Both the position numbers and the translations under genes were made by a program. From contig NZ_CP035534.1 in assembly GCF_009068765.1 (NCBI RefSeq), positions 1,426,001 through 1,490,000 of the forward strand: 64,000 nucleotides of DNA, given 5' to 3'. The stretch's first letter is position 1; every line of letters starts with the position of its first letter. The stretch is from Sulfurimonas hydrogeniphila (GTDB lineage: Bacteria; Campylobacterota; Campylobacteria; Campylobacterales; Sulfurimonadaceae). Positions 27,196 through 37,113 of the stretch are shown one piece after another. Under the pieces are notes generated by a model. The model had not been told where the DNA came from and searched no databases. It was given only the letters and a program-made list of their open reading frames with translations.

Positions 27196-28233
27196 CTATT
27201 TGCCTTTGGCCTGAGAAATAGAGTGAATATAATCATAAGTCACTTTTGGACGTTTTGAATGGGGTAAAGAGGAGGCAAGTTCTTCAAGAGAGGCTGCAAA
27301 ATCTTCAAAAAGATAATTTGCCATAGAACCCGGAATAGGGTTGATTTCATTGAGCAGTACTTCATCATTGAAAACAAAAAAGTCACAGCGTATCAAAGCA
27401 CCTTCAAACAAACCACGATAGACTTTTTCAAAATTTGTTTTCAGACGCAGTGCCAACTCTTCACTGACATCCGCCTGAAGCACCTGTTCACTTCTTGAAA
27501 AATCCATATACTTTTTCTCAAAATCTAAAAATTCTTCTTTTTTCGGTTCTTCGACAATGGAGTAATGCATCATGCCGTTTGCGTAATATCCTGCCAGATT
27601 ATACTCTTTGACACCCTCTAAAAACGGCTCTACAATGAGTGTGTCATCAAATTCAAAAGCAACATCGAGTGCATAATCAAGTTCACTTTCATCTTTGACT
27701 ACACTTACCCCGATTGAGCTGCCAAGAGAAGCAGGTTTGACTATAAAAGGATACGGTATCGTTATATTGCAATGTTCATTTTTATGAATAACTTCATATT
27801 TTACATACTTGACACCTGTGGCTTCACACAAATATTTTGTATAACGCTTGTCATAAGAGAATGTACAGGCATCCACACGCGGACCAATGTATTTTACAGA
27901 GTAAAAATCAAACAGTGCGGCTATTGTCCCGTCTTCTCCATCCGCCCCGTGAATTAAATTTAACACGATACTGTTGTATTGACTCTTTGAAAACATGCTT
28001 TTTTGTACAAAAGAGCCCTGTGCGAGTGTAAGCAGAGGCATCTTTTTATAGGCACCTTTTGAAAAAGTGACTGCTTTCATTTTTGCAGGTTCTATGAGAT
28101 AAAAAGTATGATCACTGTCACAAAATACAAATGTCAAATCAAAACCTGCTAATTTCTCTTTTAATGTTATGGCACTGACAATGCTTATTTCATGCTCGAA
28201 ACTTGCACCGCCAAATAAAATTGTTAATTTCAA
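27196..28233 (-). CDS. ddl: D-alanine--D-alanine ligase
   Basis: ATP-grasp enzyme forming D-Ala-D-Ala. I place the start at TTG 28233, with AAAAGGA 8 nt upstream. It gives 345 residues beginning MKLTILFGGASFEHEIS, the canonical start. A longer frame would overlap ruvA and add 14 unlike residues. Motifs seen are HGADGEDGTIAALFD, KPASLGSSIGVSVV (ATP loop), LIRCDFFVFNDEV and NEINPIPGSMANYLFE. The neighbouring ruvA is 13 bp upstream, the hydrolase directly downstream. Confidence 0.94.
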   Translation of the reverse strand: MKLTILFGGASFEHEISIVSAITLKEKLAGFDLTFVFCDSDHTFYLIEPAKMKAVTFSKGAYKKMPLLTLAQGSFVQKSMFSKSQYNSIVLNLIHGADGEDGTIAALFDFYSVKYIGPRVDACTFSYDKRYTKYLCEATGVKYVKYEVIHKNEHCNITIPYPFIVKPASLGSSIGVSVVKDESELDYALDVAFEFDDTLIVEPFLEGVKEYNLAGYYANGMMHYSIVEEPKKEEFLDFEKKYMDFSRSEQVLQADVSEELALRLKTNFEKVYRGLFEGALIRCDFFVFNDEVLLNEINPIPGSMANYLFEDFAASLEELASSLPHSKRPKVTYDYIHSISQAKGK

Positions 28234-28246
28234 TAGATATTTCCTT

Positions 28247-28816
28247 TTAAATTGTTTGGAGTTGTTTAAGGGCACCTTTTACAAGTGAAGCGGTATCGTC
28301 TCCCTCACATGCGCTCAATGCCTTTGCTATTTTATCTTTTTTAAAGCCTAAAGCTTCCAGTGCTTCACTGGCTTCGTTAAATGCCTGTGAGGCCTGCGGT
28401 GTTGCATTGTCACCGAGTATTTCAGCATCAAAACCGTTAAGTTCCACTAAAATTCGCCCGGCACTTTTAGGCCCTATTCCGGGTACTTTTTTGACACCGT
28501 TCACGTCTTTGTTATTTATAATTGCAGCAAACTGGGAAGGTGTATAGGTAGAACAGATTGCCATAGCAACCTTGGGACCGACGCCGTTGATTTTGATCAA
28601 ACGGGAAAACATTTTTTTCTCTGCCATATCCATAAAACCAAAAAGCAGCTGTGCATCTTCGCGAATGATGTGTGTTGCAAACAAAGAAACATTTTCTTTT
28701 GGCAAAGCAGAAAATGTGTGTAAAGAGATAAAAACCTCATATACAATTCCCTGTACGTTTACATGTACATATTTTGGTTCTTTATATTCAATTTTTCCGT
28801 GTAAGCCTACTATCAT
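28247..28816 (-). CDS. ruvA: Holliday junction branch migration protein RuvA
   Basis: Binds four-way DNA junctions and loads the RuvB motor. The 189-residue chain has the N-terminal OB fold (MIVGLHGKIEY), two helix-hairpin-helix motifs (LIKINGVGPKVAMAI and VKKVPGIGPKSAGRILVEL) and the mobile C-terminal domain (ALEALGFKKDKIAKAL) that contacts RuvB. ruvB and ruvC are not in the window. It follows fapA by 2 bp and precedes ddl. Confidence 0.96.
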   Translation of the reverse strand: MIVGLHGKIEYKEPKYVHVNVQGIVYEVFISLHTFSALPKENVSLFATHIIREDAQLLFGFMDMAEKKMFSRLIKINGVGPKVAMAICSTYTPSQFAAIINNKDVNGVKKVPGIGPKSAGRILVELNGFDAEILGDNATPQASQAFNEASEALEALGFKKDKIAKALSACEGDDTASLVKGALKQLQTI

Positions 28817-28818
28817 AT

Positions 28819-30738
28819 TTATTTCATTTCCTCTTCATTCATAGGACGTATGGCATATTCGCCTTCGTCCAGTTCAACGAGTCCAAAAACCTGTTCACGG
28901 GAACCTTCCATAGGTTTATAAACCAGTTCCATAGGAGGGTCGACCAGTTTAAATCTAATTTCGTTGTACCCTATCCACCTGTCTCTGTTTATAATCCTTG
29001 CATCAAAAATATTTTCTTGAAAAGAAGAAGTTTTTGTTGTTAAAAGGTTTAACGCATCCTGTGTCACTGAAACTTCGGTCTTTAAATTCTTTACATTTTC
29101 CTGCATGACCTGAAACTGTTTGTATTTTTTTACAAAAGAAGCAGGCATTTTCACTCCGTTTTTTTTGTAATGCAAAAGTCTTTTTTTAATTTCTATAAAA
29201 GCCGGTGTTGCTTCTTTGAGCAAATGCATCTGTTTTTTTAATTCTTCTCGTAACTCTTTGAGCTGCAGCTCCAGTTTTTCTATTTTTTGCTGATTCTCGT
29301 CCAGGCTTTCTTTGGCTTCTTTTTGCAACAAAGGATCAATCGTAAAAATGTTTTCACTGCCCTGAAGTTTTTGTATTTCAATGCGTTTTGTTGCAATTGC
29401 TTTGACATGAGAAGTACAAATTTCTATATCTATTTCCCGGCCTCGAATTATACCACCTAAAGCTTGTGCAACCTTTACCTGCTCACCGTCAATTTCACCA
29501 TGTTCGAGTCTCGTAACCCGGATATTTTTCCCATAGGCTTTCCCCTTATGGACATTTATTTCCAAGTTGTCTGCTTTGATAACAGCAGTTTTATGCGTTT
29601 GTCCGTTTACAGTAGCCTCTTTTGCTATAACTTTTGCATTGGAGCCGACATTTCCTTCAATTTTTATTTTACTTACCTCAACAGTCATACCTGTTCCAAC
29701 AGCATCTTTGACGGCATCTGTCTCTTTTACAGACATCTCCACATCAGAGTCCACACCGCTTTTGATAGATCCTGTCGTTTTGAAACTGACTTCTCTTACA
29801 TCAACGTCATTTTTTATCACATAAGTATCGTTTTCAAAAGCAATATAACCATTTTCATTGGCAATATATTTTATTGATTTTTCATCTTCAACGACTCGTA
29901 TCGTACTGTCAACTTTAAAAGTCGGTTCATGTTTGACGACAGGCTCGGCAGGTTTTATATATTCGCCACGACAGTTACGCCCGGGTTTTCCGGGTTTTGG
30001 TTTGATATACTCTATAAGCACTTCATCTTTTTTGACACTTTGTATAAACCCTCTTAACGCATAATCAATTCTCTCATTTTCATCAAACTCTTTATTTTTT
30101 TCAAAATAGAGTATCAAAGCATCATTTGTTGTAGGTGTCGGCTCAATCCCTTCTGCTATCAAATGTGTTTCATTTTGCAAAAATTCAAGGTGCTGCGCCA
30201 CTCTGACTCGTGCAGAGATTTTTGAGACCACATCAGGAAGCATCTCATCAAAAATATGCACAAGAATTCCTGCCCGTATTTTTTTCTTATTTATAAGATC
30301 CAAAAAACTGTCTTCGAATCTCGGAGAATACTCAACACTTGATCCCGCTGCAATACTCAGATACACTTTACACTTTGTAGCATTGGCCCCAACTGCTGTT
30401 TTGAAATTTTTACAGAGTTCATCTTCATCCAGCCTTTTGGAAAAAATTTCCACCTCATATGTCTGTTTAATCTGAAAATCAGGGTTTAAAAAGCTCTCTT
30501 CATTGTTGAGTTCACGCAGGGCTTCGGGTGTGACTTCTTCCCATTCACTCTCTTCTTTGTCTTTTTTTATTCTCGTATAAGTCTGAATATCAAGTATGTT
30601 AAAATCCAGCAATTCCGGCTTTATATCGTATGATTTTGCAATGTTAAAAATCTCTTTTGCAACATTTTGCGTTCGTACGACAGTCGGACGAACTTTTCTT
30701 ACTGTTTTAGTCTTTTTATCAGAACCAAATAATGCCAT
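28819..30738 (-). CDS. fapA: FapA family protein (DUF342), flagellar-assembly-A-like
   Basis: A 639-residue protein of the FapA/DUF342 family, which forms a beta-helix and has been linked to polar flagellar number or signalling. The basic N-terminus (DKKTKTVRKVRPTVVR) leads to a helical region, then the beta-helix at about 270-470 with PKPGKPGRNCRGEYI and repeated short strands. A long coiled coil follows (about 480-590) and a short acidic end. It is divergent from murJ and upstream of ruvA, an order I recall from Campylobacter. Molecular activity is unknown. Confidence 0.88.
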   Translation of the reverse strand: MALFGSDKKTKTVRKVRPTVVRTQNVAKEIFNIAKSYDIKPELLDFNILDIQTYTRIKKDKEESEWEEVTPEALRELNNEESFLNPDFQIKQTYEVEIFSKRLDEDELCKNFKTAVGANATKCKVYLSIAAGSSVEYSPRFEDSFLDLINKKKIRAGILVHIFDEMLPDVVSKISARVRVAQHLEFLQNETHLIAEGIEPTPTTNDALILYFEKNKEFDENERIDYALRGFIQSVKKDEVLIEYIKPKPGKPGRNCRGEYIKPAEPVVKHEPTFKVDSTIRVVEDEKSIKYIANENGYIAFENDTYVIKNDVDVREVSFKTTGSIKSGVDSDVEMSVKETDAVKDAVGTGMTVEVSKIKIEGNVGSNAKVIAKEATVNGQTHKTAVIKADNLEINVHKGKAYGKNIRVTRLEHGEIDGEQVKVAQALGGIIRGREIDIEICTSHVKAIATKRIEIQKLQGSENIFTIDPLLQKEAKESLDENQQKIEKLELQLKELREELKKQMHLLKEATPAFIEIKKRLLHYKKNGVKMPASFVKKYKQFQVMQENVKNLKTEVSVTQDALNLLTTKTSSFQENIFDARIINRDRWIGYNEIRFKLVDPPMELVYKPMEGSREQVFGLVELDEGEYAIRPMNEEEMK

Positions 30739-30838
30739 AATGAAATTACCATACTTTTTTTAATTTTTTTTATGAAAGATTTTAACCAAAGATTTGTTAA
30801 AATTATGTAAAACTTATATTATATCGACAAAGAAGCCT

Positions 30839-32245
30839 ATGTTTAAAGCAATTTTCACCAACAGTTTTGGAATTCTCATCTCCCGTGTATTGGGATTTTT
30901 CAGAGACCTTTTAACCGCATCCGCACTTGGTGCAAACATATACAGCGATATATTTTTCATCGCCTTTAAACTCCCCAATCTTTTTCGCAGAATTTTTGCA
31001 GAAGGTGCTTTCAGTCAGGTTTTTATACCTGCGTTTACACGAAGCAGACACAAGGCGCTCTTTAGCATCAATATACTCCTTGTTTTCACTTCTGTCATAC
31101 TTATACTCACCCTTCTTGTCAATCTCATACCGCAGCTTTTTACAAAAGCAATCGCCACAGGTTTTGATGCGGACACCATTGCCCTCGCCGCTCCCTATGT
31201 TGCCATCAATTTTTGGTACCTTCCGCTTATATTTTTTGTTACATTTTTGAGTGCTATGCTGCAGTACAAACACCATTTTGCAACCTCGGCATTTGCAACT
31301 GCCCTGCTCAATCTTTCACTCATTGCTGCTTTGTACCTCTCTCAGGACAAAAGCCAAAGTGAAATTGTTTACTATTTAAGTTACGGGGTCATTATTGGCG
31401 GAGTGTTGCAACTCGGCGTCCATCTGCTGGCCATATACAAACTCGGACTGGCAAAACTGCTTCTTGGCGGCGTGAAGTATTTTGGAGTCAAATCTAAAAA
31501 TATAAATGAGGATACCAAAAAATTTCGCACAAATTTCTTTCCGGCGGTCTGGGGAAACTCTACCGCACAGGTTTCTGCTTTTTTGGACACTTTTTTAGCC
31601 TCGTTTTTAGTCACCGGTTCTATCTCCTATCTTTACTATGCCAACCGCATTTTTCAACTGCCTTTGGCACTTTTTGCCATTGCCGTATCTGTTGCGCTGT
31701 TTCCAAGAATCGCACGCTATTTAAAAAACAATGATGAAGCAAAAGCGCTTGCAAACCTGCAAAAGGCTTTCTGGTTTTTGGCATTTCTGCTTACATGCAG
31801 TACTCTTGGAGGCATCATCCTTTCTCATGAAATCATCTGGCTTTTGTTTCAAAGAGGTGCCTTTGACGCCCAGGATACCCAAAACACAAGTGCCGTACTG
31901 CAAATGTATATGCTCGGACTTTTACCTTTTGGCATACAAAAACTTTTTGTTCTCTGGCTCTATGCAAAAGAGATGCAGGCAAAAGCCGCAAAAATAGCGA
32001 CTGTTTCTCTTGTCGCCTACATTACTTTTGCCTTGGCTTTTATTGGCCCTTTTGGCGTGGCAGGTTTGGCACTGGCAAGTACCATCGGCGGCTATGTGAG
32101 TCTCTTTTTTACCCTCAAAGTTTTTGGGATAAAAAACTTTTTTGCTATACTTCGTTCAAAAAATCTCATCTATCTGGCTGTAAGTTCTGTTGTACTTATC
32201 GCATTACTACTCTATTTAAAGGAAATTCTCCGTGCATATATTTGA
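30839..32245 (+). CDS. murJ: Lipid II flippase MurJ
   Basis: Moves lipid II across the inner membrane. I choose ATG at 30839, giving 468 residues starting MFKAIFTNSFGILISRVLGFFRD, as in MviN/MurJ. The earlier TTG at 30794 lacks a ribosome site and adds an unlikely leader. About 14 spans are visible, with the conserved Arg in SRVLGFFRD, SDIFFIAFKLPNLFRRIFAEGAFS and LYYANRIFQLPLALFAIAVS. It overlaps cysS by 14 bp and is divergent from fapA. Confidence 0.94.
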   Translation: MFKAIFTNSFGILISRVLGFFRDLLTASALGANIYSDIFFIAFKLPNLFRRIFAEGAFSQVFIPAFTRSRHKALFSINILLVFTSVILILTLLVNLIPQLFTKAIATGFDADTIALAAPYVAINFWYLPLIFFVTFLSAMLQYKHHFATSAFATALLNLSLIAALYLSQDKSQSEIVYYLSYGVIIGGVLQLGVHLLAIYKLGLAKLLLGGVKYFGVKSKNINEDTKKFRTNFFPAVWGNSTAQVSAFLDTFLASFLVTGSISYLYYANRIFQLPLALFAIAVSVALFPRIARYLKNNDEAKALANLQKAFWFLAFLLTCSTLGGIILSHEIIWLLFQRGAFDAQDTQNTSAVLQMYMLGLLPFGIQKLFVLWLYAKEMQAKAAKIATVSLVAYITFALAFIGPFGVAGLALASTIGGYVSLFFTLKVFGIKNFFAILRSKNLIYLAVSSVVLIALLLYLKEILRAYI

Positions 32246-33632
32246 TTCTGTACAAAAAACAAAACGAAAATTCATTCCGCTCAAAGAAGGAAAAGTCACA
32301 CTCTATGTCTGTGGTCCTACCGTTTATGATGATGCCCACCTCGGACATGCAAAATCAGCGCTTGTGTTTGACTTGCTTACGCGTGTTTTGGAGGCAAACG
32401 GATATGAAGTCATCTATGCACGCAACATTACCGACATAGATGACAAAATCATCAAAAAAGCGATAGAGCAGAAAAAAGAGATACAGGAGATTACAGACTT
32501 TTATACAGAGGCATACCACAAAGAGATGGAAGCTATCGGTGTAAAAAAACCGACCCTGGAGCCAAAAGCAACACAAAACCTTGAAGCGATGGTTGATTTG
32601 ATACAAAAGCTCATAGACAAAGGACATGCCTACACAACACCTGATGGCGATGTCTATTTTGATACGGCAAGCGACAGTGAGTATCTGACGCTTTCACACC
32701 GCAGCCAAAACGAAGAAGACAAGCAGGAGCGGGTCGCGAGTTCTAGCTACAAAAAAAATCATGCCGATTTTGCCCTGTGGAAAAGTGTCAAGGACAACAG
32801 TGTTACCTTTTCTTCTCCTTTTGGTGCAGGTCGTCCGGGCTGGCATCTGGAGTGTTCTGCCATGATAGAAAAGCATTTGGCCTACAAAGATACGCCTTTT
32901 GCCATAGACATCCACGGAGGCGGAGCTGACCTGCTTTTTCCCCACCATGAAAATGAAGCGGCACAGACACGGTGTGCCACAAAACATGAACTTGCCAACT
33001 ACTGGATGCATAACGGATTTGTCAATATTGAAGGCGAAAAGATGAGCAAATCACTGGGCAACAGCTTTTTTCTCAAAGATGCCCTCAAAGAGTATGACGG
33101 CGAGGTATTGCGGTTTTACCTCTTAAGTACACATTACCGCAGTAATTTTAATTTTAACACGCAGGATCTGGAAGCTTCCAAAAAGCGTCTTGACAAACTC
33201 TACAGACTGAAAAAACGTCTTTTTGGTTTGTCTGCGTGTAATGATGAAACACCCTTTAAAAAAGAGCTTTTAAAATCTCTTAATGATGATATGAATGTCT
33301 CAACGGCTCTGGCCCTTATTGATGAGATGATAAGCAAAGCCAACGAAACACTCGACACTGCAGGAAAACACAAACTGCTCAAGCGTGAGACTCTGGCAAA
33401 TTTGGCATACATAGAAGAAATTTTGGGCTTTGGTGTACAAAATCCTTTTGAGTATTTTCAGTTTGGCATAGATGACAATACAAAAGAGAAAATTAATACC
33501 CTCATAGAACAAAGAGACAGCGCAAAAAAAGAGAAAGATTTCGCGCTCTCGGACAAGATTCGAGATGAAATTCTTAGCCTTGGTGTTCATCTAATGGATA
33601 CCCCGCAGGGAACTTTTTGGGAAAAAGTATAA
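32232..33632 (+). CDS. cysS: Cysteinyl-tRNA synthetase
   Basis: Charges tRNA-Cys. The 466-residue class I enzyme shows the zinc Cys and HIGH-type motif in VCGPTVYDDAHLGHAKS, NITDIDDKI, the second zinc region WHLECSAMIEKHL, HHENE and the signature KMSKSLGN near residue 270. The C-terminal helical domain includes DKIRDEILSLGV. Translation is probably coupled to murJ (14-bp overlap). The next gene begins at the base after its stop. Confidence 0.96.
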   Translation: MHIFDSVQKTKRKFIPLKEGKVTLYVCGPTVYDDAHLGHAKSALVFDLLTRVLEANGYEVIYARNITDIDDKIIKKAIEQKKEIQEITDFYTEAYHKEMEAIGVKKPTLEPKATQNLEAMVDLIQKLIDKGHAYTTPDGDVYFDTASDSEYLTLSHRSQNEEDKQERVASSSYKKNHADFALWKSVKDNSVTFSSPFGAGRPGWHLECSAMIEKHLAYKDTPFAIDIHGGGADLLFPHHENEAAQTRCATKHELANYWMHNGFVNIEGEKMSKSLGNSFFLKDALKEYDGEVLRFYLLSTHYRSNFNFNTQDLEASKKRLDKLYRLKKRLFGLSACNDETPFKKELLKSLNDDMNVSTALALIDEMISKANETLDTAGKHKLLKRETLANLAYIEEILGFGVQNPFEYFQFGIDDNTKEKINTLIEQRDSAKKEKDFALSDKIRDEILSLGVHLMDTPQGTFWEKV

Positions 33633-34547
33633 ATGACACTCAAAGAACTCCAACAGCATCTTGAGAAAAACGCCCTTGCATGTAATGAAGAGTTTAAACG
33701 CCTGTTTCATGGTCGTGGCGGACTTTACGAGGAGTGGAGGCATCTTACAGTAGACTCCATTGACACTATTTTGAGTATTGCTTTGTATTTTGAAAAAAAG
33801 AATGAGACAGAACTTTTAGAGATGCTCAAAGCCTTTACATGTAACACGCGATATACAACACTTGTAATACAAAGACGATATCTTAAAGATGCACCGAGTG
33901 AAGTGATTACAGGAGAAATTCCGCAGGATTTACATGTAACAGAAAACGGCATGCAACTCAAAATCAACCTTCTCTCCAACAAAAACAGCGGTTATTTTCC
34001 CGATATGAAGAACGGGCGTGCCTTTGTACGCGAAAATGCCAAAGGCAAACACATTTTAAATCTCTTTTCCTATACCTGTGCATTTAGTGTTGCGGCAAAG
34101 CTCGGAGGTGCAAAGAGTATTGTCAATGTCGATATGAGCAAAGGTGCCCTAAAAACAGGAATGGCAAACCATGCTTTAAACAATCTCGACCCAAAAGGTG
34201 TGAGCTTTCTCTCATACAACATACTCAAATCATTCTCTTCACTCAAAAGAAAAGGTCCTTACGATATGATTGTCATCGATCCGCCGAGCTTTCAAAGAGG
34301 CAGTTTTGAAGCGACAAAAGATTATGAAAAACTCATAAAAAAACTGCCGCAGCTTGCAAGCCAGAACTGCATACTTTTGGCATGTCTGAATTCTCCTGAG
34401 TTGGAAAGTAACTTCATTATAGAGATGATAGAAAAATTCGCACCGAGTTTTACATTTGAAAAACGACTGGAAAACCTGCCCGAATTTGCAAGTAATGACG
34501 AAGAAAAAAGTTTGAAAAATCTTGTTTTTACAAGAGTTGCTGTATAA
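33633..34547 (+). CDS. RlmI-like SAM-dependent methyltransferase
   Basis: A 304-residue methyltransferase whose C-terminal two thirds match RlmI/YccW-type 23S rRNA cytosine-C5 methyltransferases. It has NSGYFPDMKNGRAFVRENAKG, SAM motif I in LNLFSYTCAFSVAAKLGG, NVDMSKGAL and catalytic DPPSFQRGSF. The PUA domain at the N-terminus of E. coli RlmI is not evident, so substrate choice may differ. Cys residues lie in CLNSPE late in the chain. It follows cysS directly. Two copies of the TTTACATGTAA motif lie inside it. Confidence 0.85.
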   Translation: MTLKELQQHLEKNALACNEEFKRLFHGRGGLYEEWRHLTVDSIDTILSIALYFEKKNETELLEMLKAFTCNTRYTTLVIQRRYLKDAPSEVITGEIPQDLHVTENGMQLKINLLSNKNSGYFPDMKNGRAFVRENAKGKHILNLFSYTCAFSVAAKLGGAKSIVNVDMSKGALKTGMANHALNNLDPKGVSFLSYNILKSFSSLKRKGPYDMIVIDPPSFQRGSFEATKDYEKLIKKLPQLASQNCILLACLNSPELESNFIIEMIEKFAPSFTFEKRLENLPEFASNDEEKSLKNLVFTRVAV

Positions 34548-34553
34548 TCAGTT

Positions 34554-36803
34554 ATGAAAAAAGAGAACCAAATCAAATATGAACTGATGCGACTGATGGC
34601 ATTGGATTCTTATGCCTCTTCTGTTTCATTGCTTTTTATAGTTACCGTAGTTGCCGCTCTTTTTTGGCAAGAGACAGCACTGAAGGTTCCGCTTGCTGTT
34701 TGGTTGCTCTCTCTTTATACTGTTCTTATAATCAGAAGCTACTATGTAAGACAGTTTTTACATAATAAAACAAACCTTCAAAAAGCACAGACAATTTTTA
34801 ATTTTTCCACCATTTTTTCAGCTCTGCTCACCAGTGCAGGTTTTTTGTTTTTATTTACAACTGCTGACCATGTGCATCAGACATTTATTATAATTATTAT
34901 TTCCGGAACTTCAGCCGGTGCTGTCATTACACTCTCTTATTTCAAAAAACTGAGTATCAGTTATTTGTTTGTCCTGCTGCTTCCGCTTATTTACACTCTT
35001 TTGACACATAAATCGAATGCTTTTAATGCACTAAGCTATCTTATCATTTTGTTTTTGATTATGCTCTCCATTTTTTCGGCAAAATACAATAAAAATATTG
35101 TAACAACATTAATAAGCAAATATAAAATTTTGGCGACCAAAAAAGCACTCGAAGTTTCAAAAAACAATTTTGAATCAATTTTCAAAGAACTTCCTATCGG
35201 TGTTTTCACCTACAGCAAAGACCTCGTACTGACCCAGGTGAACAAAGCATTTGCAAAAATTATAAAGGTTCCTCAGGAAAAACTTTTCAACCTTGACATG
35301 AAAACACTCAAAGACAAATCTATAATAGAACCCCTGCAAAAAGTTTTTAAAAATGAAAAAGCAGTTTATGAGGGTATTTACCATACAACACTCACTGACC
35401 TGGATCTGTGGATACGCCTCCATGCAATTCCCATGTATGATGCACAGGGCAATATCATTTCCGGACTGGGCATGGTAGAAGACATCACAACAGAGGTACA
35501 GAATCAAAAAAAACTGGAGTACCAGGCTTTTTATGATTCTCTGACCGGTTTAACCAACAGAGCCTCTTTTCGCAACTATTTAGAGCAGTTTATGAAAAAA
35601 ATTCACCGCTCAAAAGAGTATGGTGCCCTGCTGTTCATTGATCTGGATGACTTTAAGAATATTAATGATTCTATCGGACATGATGTCGGTGATTATGTAT
35701 TGCAGATATTTGCACAAAGAATCAGAAAAGTTCTCAGAGCAGAAGATATTTTTGCCAGACTCGGAGGGGATGAGTTTGTCATTCTCCTTTCGCAAACTGA
35801 TGCAAATCTTGCAAAGATGCATGAAACAGCTCTGTACTTATCGGAAAAAATTCATACAACCCTCAAAGAACCGATACACAAAGAAAATGAAACACTCTAT
35901 ATATCACTCAGTATAGGCATAAAAATACTCACACCCGAAGAGCTTGATACTACCACTATACTCAAACATGCAGATATAGCCATGTATGAATCAAAAAAAG
36001 GAGGAAAAAACAAAACCTCTTTTTATGACAGCGCAATGAGCAGACAGATACAGGAGCAATTGCTTTTGCACAATGAACTCAAAATTGCCATACAGGAAAA
36101 ACAGTTTGAACTCTACCTGCAGCCTATTGTAGAGACAAAGACAGGTAAAATTGTTTCTGCCGAAGCATTGATACGATGGAATCACCCGACAAAAGGGCTT
36201 CTGTTTCCAGATGCTTTTATAGAGTATGCAGAACAGTCCAGCCTTATCATCAACATAGGCAGTTGGGTGATAGAGAACGCTTTTGCAATGTATAAAGAAC
36301 TCGAAGATACGCTTGAAAATATTGCTGTAAATATCAGCTTGAAACAGTTTTCCCAGGATAATTTTGAAGAACTTTTGCTTGCGAGTGCAAAAAAACACAA
36401 TGTACATCCTCGCTGTATCAAACTTGAACTTACAGAATCTGTGATGCTAAACAATCTGGAAAAGACCATTGACAAAATGCTCCATATCAAAGCGCACGGA
36501 TTTGCATTTTCCATGGATGATTTTGGCACAGGCTACTCTTCACTCTCCTATCTGAAAAATCTGCCGTTTGACTATCTCAAAATCGATCAAAGTTTTGTAC
36601 GGGATATGCTTGAGAATGAAAATGACAAAAAGCTTGTCAAAATTATTATTGATGTGGCAAAACAGTTTGATTTTTCAGTAATAGCCGAAGGGGTAGAAAC
36701 AGTCGAGCATGCTCACTTTATAGAGGAAAACGGATGTGACTACTATCAAGGCTATTTGATATCCAAACCTGTTCCTTTGGCAGAATTTAAAAAACTCCTC
36801 TAA
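34554..36803 (+). CDS. Membrane PAS-GGDEF-EAL protein
   Basis: A 749-residue c-di-GMP protein. About six hydrophobic spans fill residues 20-185 and may act as a membrane sensor. A PAS domain follows (about 204-320, FKELPIGVFTYSKD and on), then GGDEF with LDDFKNINDSIGHDVGD and an intact RLGGDEFVIL, and EAL with AEALIRWNHP, MDDFGTGYSSLSYL and AEGVETVEHA. Both activities are possible. ATG follows six bases after the preceding stop. A TATAAT that includes that stop codon sits just ahead, and no ribosome site is visible. Confidence 0.9.
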   Translation: MKKENQIKYELMRLMALDSYASSVSLLFIVTVVAALFWQETALKVPLAVWLLSLYTVLIIRSYYVRQFLHNKTNLQKAQTIFNFSTIFSALLTSAGFLFLFTTADHVHQTFIIIIISGTSAGAVITLSYFKKLSISYLFVLLLPLIYTLLTHKSNAFNALSYLIILFLIMLSIFSAKYNKNIVTTLISKYKILATKKALEVSKNNFESIFKELPIGVFTYSKDLVLTQVNKAFAKIIKVPQEKLFNLDMKTLKDKSIIEPLQKVFKNEKAVYEGIYHTTLTDLDLWIRLHAIPMYDAQGNIISGLGMVEDITTEVQNQKKLEYQAFYDSLTGLTNRASFRNYLEQFMKKIHRSKEYGALLFIDLDDFKNINDSIGHDVGDYVLQIFAQRIRKVLRAEDIFARLGGDEFVILLSQTDANLAKMHETALYLSEKIHTTLKEPIHKENETLYISLSIGIKILTPEELDTTTILKHADIAMYESKKGGKNKTSFYDSAMSRQIQEQLLLHNELKIAIQEKQFELYLQPIVETKTGKIVSAEALIRWNHPTKGLLFPDAFIEYAEQSSLIINIGSWVIENAFAMYKELEDTLENIAVNISLKQFSQDNFEELLLASAKKHNVHPRCIKLELTESVMLNNLEKTIDKMLHIKAHGFAFSMDDFGTGYSSLSYLKNLPFDYLKIDQSFVRDMLENENDKKLVKIIIDVAKQFDFSVIAEGVETVEHAHFIEENGCDYYQGYLISKPVPLAEFKKLL

Positions 36804-36816
36804 AAGACTTATTATT

Positions 36817-36846
36817 ATGTAAGTTAATAAAATTAATAACTTACAT
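36817..36846. promoter_or_regulatory. Perfect 10-bp inverted repeat upstream of the cytochrome bd genes
   Basis: ATGTAAGTTA and TAACTTACAT flank a 10-bp AT-rich centre, 38 bp before the DUF4492 gene that heads the cyd operon. A second small dyad, GGAAT-AAT-ATTCC (36870-36882), lies directly at the start codon. The first could be an operator, or the terminator of the PAS-GGDEF-EAL gene that ended 14 bp earlier. The lack of GC pairs and T-run favours an operator. Confidence 0.45.
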
Positions 36847-36884
36847 TTATTAATTGTTAATGCTGATTGGAATAATATTCCGCC

Positions 36885-37112
36885 ATGAAAACACATATCA
36901 CAAACTTTTTTCGATCCGTTTTCTATTTGTACTATGATGGTTTTGTAAATATGAGAATAGGCAAAACCCTTTGGATTCTCATAGCTGTAAAACTATTTGT
37001 TATGTTTGCCGTTATAAAATGGCTGTTCTTCCCAAATATATTGCAGGAAAACTTCAAAACTGACACACAAAGAAGTCAATATATTTTGCAACAACTCACA
37101 AAGGAAAAATAA
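36885..37112 (+). CDS. DUF4492 membrane protein, cytochrome bd accessory
   Basis: A 75-residue single-span protein (hydrophobic about 28-50) with the DUF4492 look: an N-terminal FFRSVFYLYYDGFVNMRIGKTLW amphipathic stretch before the membrane helix KLFVMFAVIKWLFF. Proteins of this family are often coded next to cydA in Campylobacterota and Bacteroidota. It is 1 bp ahead of cydA here. It probably helps assembly or stability of the oxidase. The exact role is not known to me. Confidence 0.78.
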   Translation: MKTHITNFFRSVFYLYYDGFVNMRIGKTLWILIAVKLFVMFAVIKWLFFPNILQENFKTDTQRSQYILQQLTKEK

Positions 37113-37113
37113 T

